Of a stretch of 64,000 bases of DNA, positions 25,909 through 34,251 are shown one piece after another (within the stretch, counting starts at the first letter, position 1; every line of letters starts with the position of its first letter). The notes under the pieces were generated by a model. The model saw only the letters and a list, made by a program, of their open reading frames with translations. It had not been told where the DNA came from and did no database searches. The stretch spans positions 1-64,000 of the forward strand of contig CAZOAA010000001.1 of NCBI GenBank assembly GCA_964577715.1, in the 5' to 3' direction. The DNA comes from SUP05 sp964577715. GTDB taxonomy: Bacteria; Pseudomonadota; Gammaproteobacteria; PS1; Pseudothioglobaceae. Made by a program: the position numbers and the translations under genes.

Positions 25909-27137
25909 TAGTGAATAATTTACCTAAGGCGCCACCTTCTAAAACCGTTATCTTCTGTAAAACTTGTGTAATCTCAAATCAAAAACCTGTTTCATCAATT
26001 GAATCTTCTCACTCGCAAGGAGATATAAAGAAAACGGTAAACTTTAAAGATGGAATTTGTGATGCTTGCCACTGGGCTAAAATTAAAGATCAAGATATTG
26101 ATTGGCAAGCTAGAGAGAGTGAATTAAAGAAACTACTTGACAAGCATAGAAAAAATAATGGTGAATATGATGTAATTGTCCCAGCTAGTGGGGGTAAGGA
26201 TTCAATGTATGTGGCTCATATGTTGAAAGAAAAGTATAATATGAACCCTTTAACTGTAACATGGAAGCCCCATGTTTTTACACCTATTGGATTTGAAAAC
26301 TTTATGAGTTTAATAGATAGTGGCCAAAGCAATCTAATGTTTTCTCCCCCTGGAGATATACAAAGGAGATTAACCTCTCTAGCATTTAAGAATCTAGGCC
26401 ATCCATTTCAACCTTTTATTGTTGGACAAAGAGTTGTTGGTCCTAAGGCAGCACTAATGAACAATGTTAAGCTGGTCTTTTATGGTGAGAATGTTGCTGA
26501 ATATGGTAATCAAATTAAAGATAATTACAGCCCCATTATGGATCCAGAGCTTTACACTTGTTTTAACCATGATAAAGATACTTTAGATTTATTTAAACTA
26601 TCTGGTATTACTTTGAAAGACCTTATTGATAAACATGATTTCTCAATCAGTGATTTTGAGTCATATAAATCGCCATCATTGCTTGAAGTTGAGTCTGCAG
26701 GGATTCAAGTTCATTATATGTCTTATTATAAAAAATGGAATCCACAAGAAAACTATTATTATTCGGTTCAATATACAGGATTTAAGGCTAGTGATAGGCG
26801 CAAAGATGGTAGTTACTCCAAGTACGCAGGAATTGATGATATTATGGAAGACTTGCATTTTTATATGCAAGTAATCAAGTTTGGTATGGGTAGATGCACA
26901 TGGGATGCTGCACAAGAAGTTAGGTCGGGTATGCTTGAAAGGCATGAAGAAGTGGCTTTGGTATCTAAGTATGATCAAGAGCAGCCAACTCAGTATTTTC
27001 AAGAAATTCTTGAATATTTAAATATTTCTGAAAGTGAGTTTTGGTCAGTGATTGATTTTTTTAGACCTGAACATCTTTGGAGAGAGTTAGATGATGGTAG
27101 TTTTTCTCTTAAACATCCTATAAGGTATGATACCTGA
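25905..27137 (+). CDS. N-acetyl sugar amidotransferase (WbpG/PseA/LegA-type)
   Basis: 410 residues. It begins with a zinc-site-like region (FCKTCVISN, later GICDACHWAK), followed by the ATP-pyrophosphatase loop VPASGGKDSMYVAHML (about residues 97-112). It then has long sections typical of the N-acetyl sugar amidotransferase family (QPFIVGQRVVGPKAAL, FYGENVAEYGNQIKDNY). It converts an N-acetyl group of an activated sugar to an acetamidino group using ammonia from the HisFH pair. The start TTG 25905 has GGAG 5 nt upstream. The acceptor may be an intermediate of one of the NeuB-type pathways, but this is inferred. Confidence 0.88.
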   Translation: MIVNNLPKAPPSKTVIFCKTCVISNQKPVSSIESSHSQGDIKKTVNFKDGICDACHWAKIKDQDIDWQARESELKKLLDKHRKNNGEYDVIVPASGGKDSMYVAHMLKEKYNMNPLTVTWKPHVFTPIGFENFMSLIDSGQSNLMFSPPGDIQRRLTSLAFKNLGHPFQPFIVGQRVVGPKAALMNNVKLVFYGENVAEYGNQIKDNYSPIMDPELYTCFNHDKDTLDLFKLSGITLKDLIDKHDFSISDFESYKSPSLLEVESAGIQVHYMSYYKKWNPQENYYYSVQYTGFKASDRRKDGSYSKYAGIDDIMEDLHFYMQVIKFGMGRCTWDAAQEVRSGMLERHEEVALVSKYDQEQPTQYFQEILEYLNISESEFWSVIDFFRPEHLWRELDDGSFSLKHPIRYDT

Positions 27138-27156
27138 CCCTTGTATTGGAAAATTC

Positions 27157-27162
27157 TATAAT
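27157..27162 (+). promoter_or_regulatory. Possible -10 box before the CmcI-like gene
   Basis: TATAAT in the 48-bp gap after the amidotransferase gene, 24 bp upstream of ATG 27186. The surrounding CTATAATAGATTACATTT resembles the sequence at 16533-16550. The nearest TTG-type hexamer (TTGTAT at 27141) is only 10 bp upstream, so the -35 is unclear. Confidence 0.25.
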
Positions 27163-27185
27163 AGATTACATTTTTAATATTTAAT

Positions 27186-27974
27186 ATGACTACATTTAAA
27201 AAACATCAACAATTCAAAGAGAAGTGCTTTTCAGAAATAAAAAAACAAGGAGAAGATGATGATTTATTGAATTCAACATCTATTTGGTTTGAAAAAGCAA
27301 ACAGGTTGAATTATTCATATCACTTTGAATCTTTAGGACGCCCAATAATTCAATATCCACAAGATATGATTGCAATGCAAGAGTTAATATGGAAGGTTAA
27401 GCCCGATCTGATTATTGAAACAGGAATTGCGCATGGAGGGTCTTTAATTATGAGCGCATCCATGTTGGCAACATTGGATATGTGTGACGCGATTGAATCT
27501 GGAGAGACTTTTAACCCTATAGAATCAAAGCGAAAAGTTTTGGGTGTTGATATAGATATTCGTGCACATAATCGAAAAGCAATTGAGATGCACCCAATGT
27601 CGTCCCGTATTCAAATGATTCAAGGTTCTAGTATCGAATCAGAGACCATCGAACAAGTGTACCAGGTTGCAAAAAAATATAAACGCATTCTTGTGTGCCT
27701 TGACTCAAACCACACTCATGATCACGTACTAGCCGAACTCAAGGCATACGCTTTGTTGACAAGTATAGATAGTTACTGTGTAGTCTTTGATACAATTATT
27801 GAGGATATGCCTGACAATATGTTTTTAAATAGGAAATGGTCTCAAGGTAACAATCCAAAGACTGCAGTATGGGAATATTTAAAAACTTGTTCAGAGTTTA
27901 AGATTGATAAAAGCATGCAAAATAAGTTGCTAATCACTGTGGCGCCAGATGGATATTTAAAGCGTGTAAAGTAA
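27186..27974 (+). CDS. CmcI/cephalosporin-hydroxylase family methyltransferase-like protein
   Basis: 262 residues with the CmcI family pattern: GRPIIQYPQDMIAMQELIW, IIETGIAHGGSLIMSA (SAM-binding loop, about residues 78-93), VLGVDIDIRAHN, and CLDSNHTHDHVLAEL. Despite the family name, members are Rossmann-fold SAM-dependent methyltransferases and are common in glycan loci. It probably O-methylates a sugar or its substituent. It stands alone between the amidotransferase set and a glycosyltransferase, with a short gap on each side. Confidence 0.82.
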   Translation: MTTFKKHQQFKEKCFSEIKKQGEDDDLLNSTSIWFEKANRLNYSYHFESLGRPIIQYPQDMIAMQELIWKVKPDLIIETGIAHGGSLIMSASMLATLDMCDAIESGETFNPIESKRKVLGVDIDIRAHNRKAIEMHPMSSRIQMIQGSSIESETIEQVYQVAKKYKRILVCLDSNHTHDHVLAELKAYALLTSIDSYCVVFDTIIEDMPDNMFLNRKWSQGNNPKTAVWEYLKTCSEFKIDKSMQNKLLITVAPDGYLKRVK

Positions 27975-27981
27975 TATTAAA

Positions 27982-28986
27982 ATGAAGAATTTTACAATAT
28001 TGATACCTGTATACCATCAATATGAAAAGCTTTATAGGTTATTGAGTTTTTTAAAGGGTTTTAAAGAGAGTTTTGAGGTTATTATCCTTGATTCTAGTGT
28101 TAGAAAGGCTGAGGTTAGTTTTGATATTGATTTTAAATACTTGTCTTTTGATAGTGATACACCATTAATAGAAAAAATATACCAAGGCTTGGATTTCGTT
28201 AAAACAGAATATTCGGTTTTGTGCGCAGATGATGATTTTATCATGCCCTCTGCTGTGATGGAGTGTGTTGACTTTTTAAGTTTGAACAAAGACTATGTTG
28301 TAGCTCATGGCCAGTATATTTCCTTTTTAACAACTACAATTAATGAAAAGGAAAAATTTTTCTGGGGGAAGAGGTATGACACTCCCTCTAACGAAGAAAA
28401 CAACCCAATTTTACGAATTGAAAAATATTATAGCATCCCCATGTCTCCAAATTTTTACGGTGTATATCGTACTGTAGACCATAAAACTATAATGAAAATA
28501 ACTAGAAAATCTGGTTATGATATAAGGTTTGAAGAGAGGCTGCAGGCATCTGTAGCTTTGCTTATTGGGAAAGAGAAAAGATTAGATTCTTTTTACTATT
28601 CAAGAGAAAAGGTTAAAGAAAAAAAAATAATAGATGACATGGATAGTTATGTCAAATATAAAACTTTTGATGAAAAATATCAAAATTATAAAGCTGTTTT
28701 AGTAGATTTTATCAAGTCTAATAATTATTCTATGGCCAATGATTTTAACAATCAAATCGATGATATTTTTTTCGATTTTGTGGAAAAATTAACTGCTAGA
28801 AATAAAAAATCTCTTTCTTCCTTGGTTAAGGGGGTGATTATAAATACCACCCCATTATATAAATTTATTAATTTTGTGTTAAGAAGAAAGGACTTGTACG
28901 AAAGAACTATGTTGTCTGATGGTGAAATGTGTGACAAGTACAGAGATGTGCTTAAAGTGAAAACGCATTCCTTGGAAAAAAAGTAA
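27982..28986 (+). CDS. GT2-like glycosyltransferase
   Basis: 334 residues. The N-terminus FTILIPVYHQYEKLYRLL and the acidic motif VLCADDDFIMP (about residues 76-86) mark a GT-A glycosyltransferase of the type that begins with a short HQYEKL helix. The C-terminal 150 residues are Lys-rich and have no motif I know. It is separated by 12 nt from a GT-B-like gene, with which it may work. Confidence 0.78.
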   Translation: MKNFTILIPVYHQYEKLYRLLSFLKGFKESFEVIILDSSVRKAEVSFDIDFKYLSFDSDTPLIEKIYQGLDFVKTEYSVLCADDDFIMPSAVMECVDFLSLNKDYVVAHGQYISFLTTTINEKEKFFWGKRYDTPSNEENNPILRIEKYYSIPMSPNFYGVYRTVDHKTIMKITRKSGYDIRFEERLQASVALLIGKEKRLDSFYYSREKVKEKKIIDDMDSYVKYKTFDEKYQNYKAVLVDFIKSNNYSMANDFNNQIDDIFFDFVEKLTARNKKSLSSLVKGVIINTTPLYKFINFVLRRKDLYERTMLSDGEMCDKYRDVLKVKTHSLEKK

Positions 28987-28998
28987 ATTTTTGACATT

Positions 28999-30639
28999 AT
29001 GGAAAAATGTAATATCTTTATTTTTAGAGGCAAATGCACATTTTTTTTGAAAATATATAGCCGTATATCTAAAAATAAGATCTATTCATGGAATAAATGC
29101 AGATCTATAAAAAAAATACCTTATAGTCACTCCTGTTCTTTCTTCTCTAATAAGGAAAAGGCAAGGCGTATTTTTAATAATTATTTTGAAAATAATATGC
29201 CTAATAAGGAGTGCCTATCTACTCAGTATATTAAAAAAATGCTGATTAGTGATTTTGATGAATATTATTCATTTACAGCGCAAGTACTGCAAATGAATAA
29301 GAAAATATATAAGATAATTGGCGCTGGAATATTTAAAAATATTTATGATAATAGAAAGATAAAAACAAGCTATTTTTTAATATTTGGATATACTGTTGCC
29401 ATAGTTAAGATGTCCCTTGTCTTTTTGAGACTTTACCTCTTGTGTTATATGCAAAAAAGCAGTATTAAGGTTGGAGATGTTGTGTATTTAAGAAGAAAAG
29501 CTCTTCCAGATGCTTTTTTAAATTCTCATAAATTTTTTATAAAAAACAAAGTTTCATTTTCAGGTGTAATTTTTGATTTCAGCAACTCTATATCTAAATA
29601 CGATCTTTATTTTTTAAGTAGTTTTGTAAATTCTTTTGCGGCATTGAAAAAAGCAGCAAGAATAGTTGTTAGATCTATTTTAAAAGATACAACTACTTTT
29701 TATGCTTTATCAGTCTCTACCAGACAGTATTATAATTTTTTAAGGGAAACACTTTATGTTAATACTTTGTTAGAATTAAAGCCAAAGGTTATATATGGAT
29801 CTTTGACAGACCGACCTTACGGTGTTCTTTTGTATAAACATAAAAAACCTTTTCAAAAAATATGCATGCATAGTGATGGGTTTTATTTTGATCCGTTACC
29901 GGGCCCAGAATATGTGTATGCGGATGTATTTTATGGAATGAATGAGTTGGACTGTAATAATATAAACCGCCATGGCGGCGGTATTTTAAAAATAATAGAT
30001 GCAGGGTTTTATCGAAAAACTATTAGGGCTAAGTCTAAAGGGGTGCATAAAGATTTAAAAAGGTTGATTTTTGAATTTGAGCATATTGTGGTTATTACCT
30101 TGGCAACGGTTAGAGTTAACAAGTATTTTCCAATTGATTTGGCATACTTTAAAGATTTTATTCTTGAAATAATAGAGCAAACAAGTGTTTTTGATAAATC
30201 CCTCTTTATTCTAAAAGGAAAAAAGGGTGAGATAGAGTTGATTCCAGATGAATATGCTAAATTTTTATCACAAAAGGAAAATGTATACATAGTCCCATGT
30301 GATGTGCCATATTTGCTCGAGTACAATCATTATGAGGATCTTATTGATTATGCAGATTTAGTTGTATCTATGCACTATGCTTCTATGACAGTGTGGCAGT
30401 CAATAGCAAGTGAAATACCTACTATAGGATATAACTATTGTAATGATATAACTGAATTTTCAAACTCTCCATATTTTATTGTTAATAAGGGTGGGTTACT
30501 ACAAGCAATTAAATATTGGAAGGGTTTGGATGAATGCACAAAAAAACATTTTTTCCAAAATATTAAAGGAAAGGCAAACTTACATCGCAAAGATGCGTTA
30601 CACGATATGTATTCAAGCCTCTCTTCTATGGTTGGCTGA
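28999..30639 (+). CDS. Large GT-B-like polysaccharide biosynthesis protein
   Basis: 546 residues, exact family unknown. A very basic, Cys-containing N-terminus (about the first 50 residues) leads to a hydrophobic span near residues 125-150. The second half has ICMHSDGFYFDPLPGPE, VYADVFYGMNELD, a long ILKGKKGE stretch and DLVVSMHYASMTVWQSIASE with PTIGYNY, which resembles the donor site of surface-carbohydrate GT-B enzymes. It shares this layout with the proteins at 13244, 40633 and 56481. Its stop overlaps the sulfotransferase start (TGATG). Confidence 0.45.
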   Translation: MEKCNIFIFRGKCTFFLKIYSRISKNKIYSWNKCRSIKKIPYSHSCSFFSNKEKARRIFNNYFENNMPNKECLSTQYIKKMLISDFDEYYSFTAQVLQMNKKIYKIIGAGIFKNIYDNRKIKTSYFLIFGYTVAIVKMSLVFLRLYLLCYMQKSSIKVGDVVYLRRKALPDAFLNSHKFFIKNKVSFSGVIFDFSNSISKYDLYFLSSFVNSFAALKKAARIVVRSILKDTTTFYALSVSTRQYYNFLRETLYVNTLLELKPKVIYGSLTDRPYGVLLYKHKKPFQKICMHSDGFYFDPLPGPEYVYADVFYGMNELDCNNINRHGGGILKIIDAGFYRKTIRAKSKGVHKDLKRLIFEFEHIVVITLATVRVNKYFPIDLAYFKDFILEIIEQTSVFDKSLFILKGKKGEIELIPDEYAKFLSQKENVYIVPCDVPYLLEYNHYEDLIDYADLVVSMHYASMTVWQSIASEIPTIGYNYCNDITEFSNSPYFIVNKGGLLQAIKYWKGLDECTKKHFFQNIKGKANLHRKDALHDMYSSLSSMVG

Positions 30640-31541
30640 TGCGAGTGAATATTTTTTATAGAAAAATGGTAAATGTATTGTATTCTTTCAAAGACTCGTT
30701 TTTTCTTTATAAAATTATATTGAAGTCTTTTTTTGGAGGGGGGGGGAGTAAGATAATTGTTACATCCATTCCAAAGTCTGGCACGCATTTAATTGAAAAG
30801 TTATTGGTTGATTTTTTTAGTTTTATTAAATTTGGTGATGGTATTAATAGAATGCATTATCCAAATAATGAGGGAAGGTTTAATAAAGTAAGAAAGAAAA
30901 TCTCCCTCCTTCCTCGATCATGTTTTATTTCAAGTCATTTATTTTATGATGCTGAAATTGGCGAATTGATGGCCAAAAAAGATATAAAAATAATTTTAAT
31001 GATTCGAGATCCGAGAGATATTGTTGCTTCAGCTGCAAGATACATCACTGAAAGTTCACATCCTTATTCTCCTCATTTTACAAATAAGTCGAAAGAAGAA
31101 GTTATAGAGATGATTATAACTGGAATTACAGGTCCAATATTAATGCACAGACCTAAAGATCCAAGTATGAGAGCTGAATATACTACGAACCATAACATGT
31201 TTAGTGGTATTTTAGAAGCATACCGAAGGTTTTTACTGTGGAGTGAAGTTGGTGATGCTTTAGTAGTAAAATTTGAAGATCTTGTCGGGACTTCTGGAGG
31301 TGGTGACATAGGAAGGCAGCGAAAAATAATTTACAAAATAGCTAAATTGTGCAAGAGTCATGTGTCTGATAGTGATATGAGTAATATTATTGACAATCTG
31401 TTCGGAGGAACGTCAACCTTTAGAAGGGGTAGAATCAACACCTGGAGTGATGAATTTACAGAAAAAAATAAAAAAACTTTTAAAATCAATACTGGAAGTT
31501 TACTTGTTGATTTGGGTTATGAAAAAGACAATAGATGGTGA
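30639..31541 (+). CDS. Sulfotransferase with internal G9 tract
   Basis: 300-residue PAPS-dependent sulfotransferase. It has SIPKSGTH (5'-phosphosulfate loop, residues 43-50) and IILMIRDPRDIVASAARYI (3'-phosphate site, about 119-137). Just before the first motif a run of nine G (30738-30746) encodes part of FFGGGGSK. A gain or loss of one G would frameshift the enzyme, so it could be phase-variable. It overlaps the preceding gene by one base and is followed after 10 nt by the broken HAD gene. A second sulfotransferase is at 11611. Confidence 0.85.
   Translation: MRVNIFYRKMVNVLYSFKDSFFLYKIILKSFFGGGGSKIIVTSIPKSGTHLIEKLLVDFFSFIKFGDGINRMHYPNNEGRFNKVRKKISLLPRSCFISSHLFYDAEIGELMAKKDIKIILMIRDPRDIVASAARYITESSHPYSPHFTNKSKEEVIEMIITGITGPILMHRPKDPSMRAEYTTNHNMFSGILEAYRRFLLWSEVGDALVVKFEDLVGTSGGGDIGRQRKIIYKIAKLCKSHVSDSDMSNIIDNLFGGTSTFRRGRINTWSDEFTEKNKKTFKINTGSLLVDLGYEKDNRW
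30738..30746 (+). repeat. Homopolymeric G9 tract in coding sequence
   Basis: Nine consecutive G within the sulfotransferase gene, in DNA that is mostly A and T. The other long G runs I noticed (17415-17421, 42600-42606, 46156-46162, 56279-56285) are seven long. The gene is in frame with nine. Confidence 0.85.
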
Positions 31542-31551
31542 TCGGTAAAGA

Positions 31552-32054
31552 ATGAACATTAACAATATAGATTTATTTGTATTTGATTTTGACGGTGTGT
31601 TGACCAATAACCTTGTTTATACAAATGAGTTGGGAGAGGAATTTGTTGTTTGTAGTCGTAGTGATGGCTTGGGATTTGATTTGTTAAAGGCAATAAAAAA
31701 AGAGTCTTGTATATTGTCAACCGAAAAAAACCATGCTGTTTCAGCGAGAGCAAAAAACTTAATATCCCTGTAATTCAAGGGGCTGGGGATAAGGTTGATG
31801 TATTGAAAAATATTGCAAAAGAGCGAAATATTAGCCTTGACGGTATTTTTTATGTTGGCAATGATGTTAATGATTATTATGCTATGGATATTTGCGGTTA
31901 TACAGCTTGCCCATCTGATAGTCATAGTTTAATTAAAAACAATGTGGACTACATACTTAAAGCTAAAGGTGGGCATGGAATTGTTCGTGAAATATTAGAA
32001 GATGTTTTTCAATTAAATATACTTAAATTACTTAAAAAACTAAAAGATGAATAA
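31552..32054 (+). pseudogene. KdsC/NeuA-type HAD phosphatase with one-base frameshift
   Basis: The first part (LFVFDFDGVLTNN, SRSDGLGFDLL, ILSTEKNHAVSARAK) and the second part (LNIPVIQGAGDK, FYVGNDVNDYYAMD, GGHGIVREILEDVFQL) form one HAD phosphatase in two frames. The shift lies at an A-run, 31752-31757: seven A would restore ARAKKLNIPVIQG, but six are present, giving a premature stop at 31771-31773. An intact paralogue is at 32894-33412. Possible causes are real decay, a sequencing error, or slippage that still yields some full-length protein. The role would be dephosphorylation of an ulosonic acid 8/9-phosphate. Confidence 0.85.
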
Positions 32055-32886
32055 ACCAATATTTATTATTGCAGAGATTGGAATAAATCACAATGGAGAT
32101 ATGCAGATATGTAAAGACTTGATTGATGTTGCTATTGATGCTGGTTGTAATGCAGTAAAGTTTCAAAAAAGAGACGTTAATCAAGTTTATACACAAGAGT
32201 TCTTAGATTCGTCTAGAGAGAGTCCATGGGGTACTACACAAAGGGAGCAAAAGAGCGGACTGGAGTTTGGAGTTGATGAATATCGAGAAATTGATCAATA
32301 TTGTAAAGAAAAAGATATAGAGTGGTTTGCTTCGGCATGGGATTTAAACAGCCAAGTATTCTTGCAGCAGTTTGATTGTAAGTACAATAAAATTGCCTCA
32401 GCCATGATTGTCTGCGAAGACCTTTTAAGGCTGGTTGCCAAAGAAGGAAGGCACACCTTTATATCAACAGGGATGACAACCTATGATGACATTAGCAAAG
32501 CTGTTGACATTTTTAACGAGGAAGGTTGTTCGTTTGAGCTGATGCATACAGTATCTACCTACCCAATGAAAGATGAAAATGCAAATCTAAAAATGATCGA
32601 TACTCTCAAGCGGAAGTACCAATGCAATGTTGGTTATAGTGGACATGAAGTTGGCTTGGCAGTTTCATATGCCGCCGCTGCTTTAGGAATTTCCTCGCTA
32701 GAAAGGCATATTACCATGGACAGATCTATGTACGGTTCTGACCAGTCTGCTTCGGTAGAATCGGCAGGATTGAGAACTTTGGTGGGAGCGGTAAGAAAAA
32801 TAGAAAAAGCAATGGGCGACGGTATTAAAAAAACTATAGAGGAAGAAGGGCCAGTGGCACAGAATTTAAGACAACATTTGAGTTAA
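32047..32886 (+). CDS. NeuB-family synthase lacking the SAF domain
   Basis: 279-residue NeuB barrel. It has IIAEIGINHNGDM, NAVKFQKRDV, ISTGMTTYDDI, VSTYPMKDENANL, VGYSGHE, and SLERHITMDRSMYGSDQ. Family members normally have about 340-350 residues with a C-terminal SAF domain that reaches into the partner active site; here the protein ends just after the barrel. The two HAD phosphatases flanking it suggest that it uses a phosphorylated aldose, as mammalian Neu5Ac-9-P synthase and KdsA do. The downstream NeuA-like gene supports a CMP-sugar end product. It is clearly distinct from the SAF-containing synthase at 6097. Confidence 0.85.
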   Translation: MNKPIFIIAEIGINHNGDMQICKDLIDVAIDAGCNAVKFQKRDVNQVYTQEFLDSSRESPWGTTQREQKSGLEFGVDEYREIDQYCKEKDIEWFASAWDLNSQVFLQQFDCKYNKIASAMIVCEDLLRLVAKEGRHTFISTGMTTYDDISKAVDIFNEEGCSFELMHTVSTYPMKDENANLKMIDTLKRKYQCNVGYSGHEVGLAVSYAAAALGISSLERHITMDRSMYGSDQSASVESAGLRTLVGAVRKIEKAMGDGIKKTIEEEGPVAQNLRQHLS

Positions 32887-32893
32887 ATAATAA

Positions 32894-33412
32894 ATGGATA
32901 GATTTATATCTATAGACTGCATAGATGTCTTGGTTTTTGACTTTGACGGTGTATTGACTGATAATTCAGTCTATATTGATGAAAGCGGTAGAGAGCAGGT
33001 TAAATGCAGTAGATCGGATGGGTTGGCTTTCGATGTTTTGCGAAAGATTAACAAACCTGTTTGTATTATCTCTACTGAAAAGAATTCCGTTGTCTCTTCT
33101 AGAGCTGCAAAATTACGCATACCAGTAATTCAAGGTGTATCTGATAAAGCAAGAGAATTAGAGAAACTTGCAAATGAGCACTCTTATCAATTGTCAAAAA
33201 TACTATTTGTGGGTAATGATTTAAATGATTATCCGGCGATGAACTTATGTGGTTTTACAGCGTGTCCGGGCGACAGTCATCAGGTAATTCAAGAGTTGTC
33301 CACTTTTGTACTTCGAACAGAGGGTGGCAAAGGGGTTGTTAGAGAGTTGATAGAAGAAATCTTCCAGTTAGATCCATTGAAGATATTATTTGAGATTGAG
33401 AATAAGAGGTAA
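32894..33412 (+). CDS. KdsC-like HAD phosphatase
   Basis: 172 residues, typical KdsC size. It has VFDFDGVLTDN (nucleophile Asp16 and Asp18), SRSDGLAFDVL, IISTEKNSVVSSRAAKL, and FVGNDLNDYPAMN (metal-binding Asp pair). This group hydrolyses Kdo-8-phosphate or acylneuraminate-9-phosphate and also occurs as the C-terminal half of some NeuA proteins. It lies 8 nt after the NeuB-type gene and is paralogous to the broken copy at 31552, so a duplication around the synthase is likely. Confidence 0.87.
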   Translation: MDRFISIDCIDVLVFDFDGVLTDNSVYIDESGREQVKCSRSDGLAFDVLRKINKPVCIISTEKNSVVSSRAAKLRIPVIQGVSDKARELEKLANEHSYQLSKILFVGNDLNDYPAMNLCGFTACPGDSHQVIQELSTFVLRTEGGKGVVRELIEEIFQLDPLKILFEIENKR

Positions 33413-33414
33413 TA

Positions 33415-34251
33415 ATGAAAAATGATTTTGGCGTAATGCAAGGAAGGCTGTTGCCTAAATACCAAGGAAGGTATCAAGCCCATCCGTTAGGGTACTGGCA
33501 AGAAGAATTTCTTGTGGCATCAGAGTTGGGATTGGATTGTATTGAGTTTATATTGGATTTTAATGATGCCGAGAAAAACCCTTTGTTAGCGAAAGATGGA
33601 GACTTAAAGATTGCAAATGTGGTCAATAAAACAGGTGTATCTGTTAAAACCATTTGTGCAGACTACTTTATGGAGGTGCCACTGCATACTGATGATCAGT
33701 TAGTGGCTGATACAAGCTACAAGGTCTTAGAAACACTGGTTGATTCGGCTTCGAAGTTGGGTGTAACAGATATTGTAATACCTTGTGTTGATCAATCTTC
33801 GTTGAACAGTGAGATTAAAGTCGAACGTTTTATTGGCCAAATAAAGCCCATAATACCAACTCTTAAGAGTAAGAATATTAACCTATCTTTAGAGACAGAT
33901 TTAGCACCAGATGCATTTTCTGCGTTATTAAGAGCAATCGGTTCAGAGAAAGTTACTGTTAATTATGATATCGGTAATAGTGCTGCATTAGGATTTAACC
34001 CAGTCGAGGAGTTGGAGGCCTATGGTGATAGAATTACCGACATACATATTAAGGATAGAGTACTGGGAGGGGGTCCGGTAACATTAGGCGAAGGCGATGC
34101 GGATTTTCAATGTTTTTTCCAAAAGCTAAAAGAGTTTGATTATAGAGGGCCCTTTATTATGCAGGCTTATCGAGATGATGAAGGTGTTGAGATCTTCAAA
34201 AAACAGCAACAGTGGATTTTAGAAATGATGCATAATTTTTATGAGGATTAG
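33415..34251 (+). CDS. TIM-barrel sugar phosphate isomerase/epimerase
   Basis: 278 residues of the xylose-isomerase-like/AP-endonuclease-2 superfamily. It has FGVMQGRLLPKYQGRYQAHP at the N-terminus, LDCIEFILD, LSLETDLAP, VNYDIGNSAALG and DIHIKDRVLGGGPVTLGEGD, with Glu, Asp and His residues placed to bind a divalent metal. Proteins of this kind recur beside NeuA/NeuB genes and are thought to isomerise a sugar precursor. It has a good ribosome site (GAGGTAAT) and overlaps the cytidylyltransferase gene by 11 nt. Confidence 0.78.
   Translation: MKNDFGVMQGRLLPKYQGRYQAHPLGYWQEEFLVASELGLDCIEFILDFNDAEKNPLLAKDGDLKIANVVNKTGVSVKTICADYFMEVPLHTDDQLVADTSYKVLETLVDSASKLGVTDIVIPCVDQSSLNSEIKVERFIGQIKPIIPTLKSKNINLSLETDLAPDAFSALLRAIGSEKVTVNYDIGNSAALGFNPVEELEAYGDRITDIHIKDRVLGGGPVTLGEGDADFQCFFQKLKEFDYRGPFIMQAYRDDEGVEIFKKQQQWILEMMHNFYED

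Noticed and set aside
31707..32054. Independent 115-residue gene
   Set aside because: Its first part is out of frame with the HAD homology. The rest continues the phosphatase from 31552 after a one-base shift, as the intact paralogue shows.
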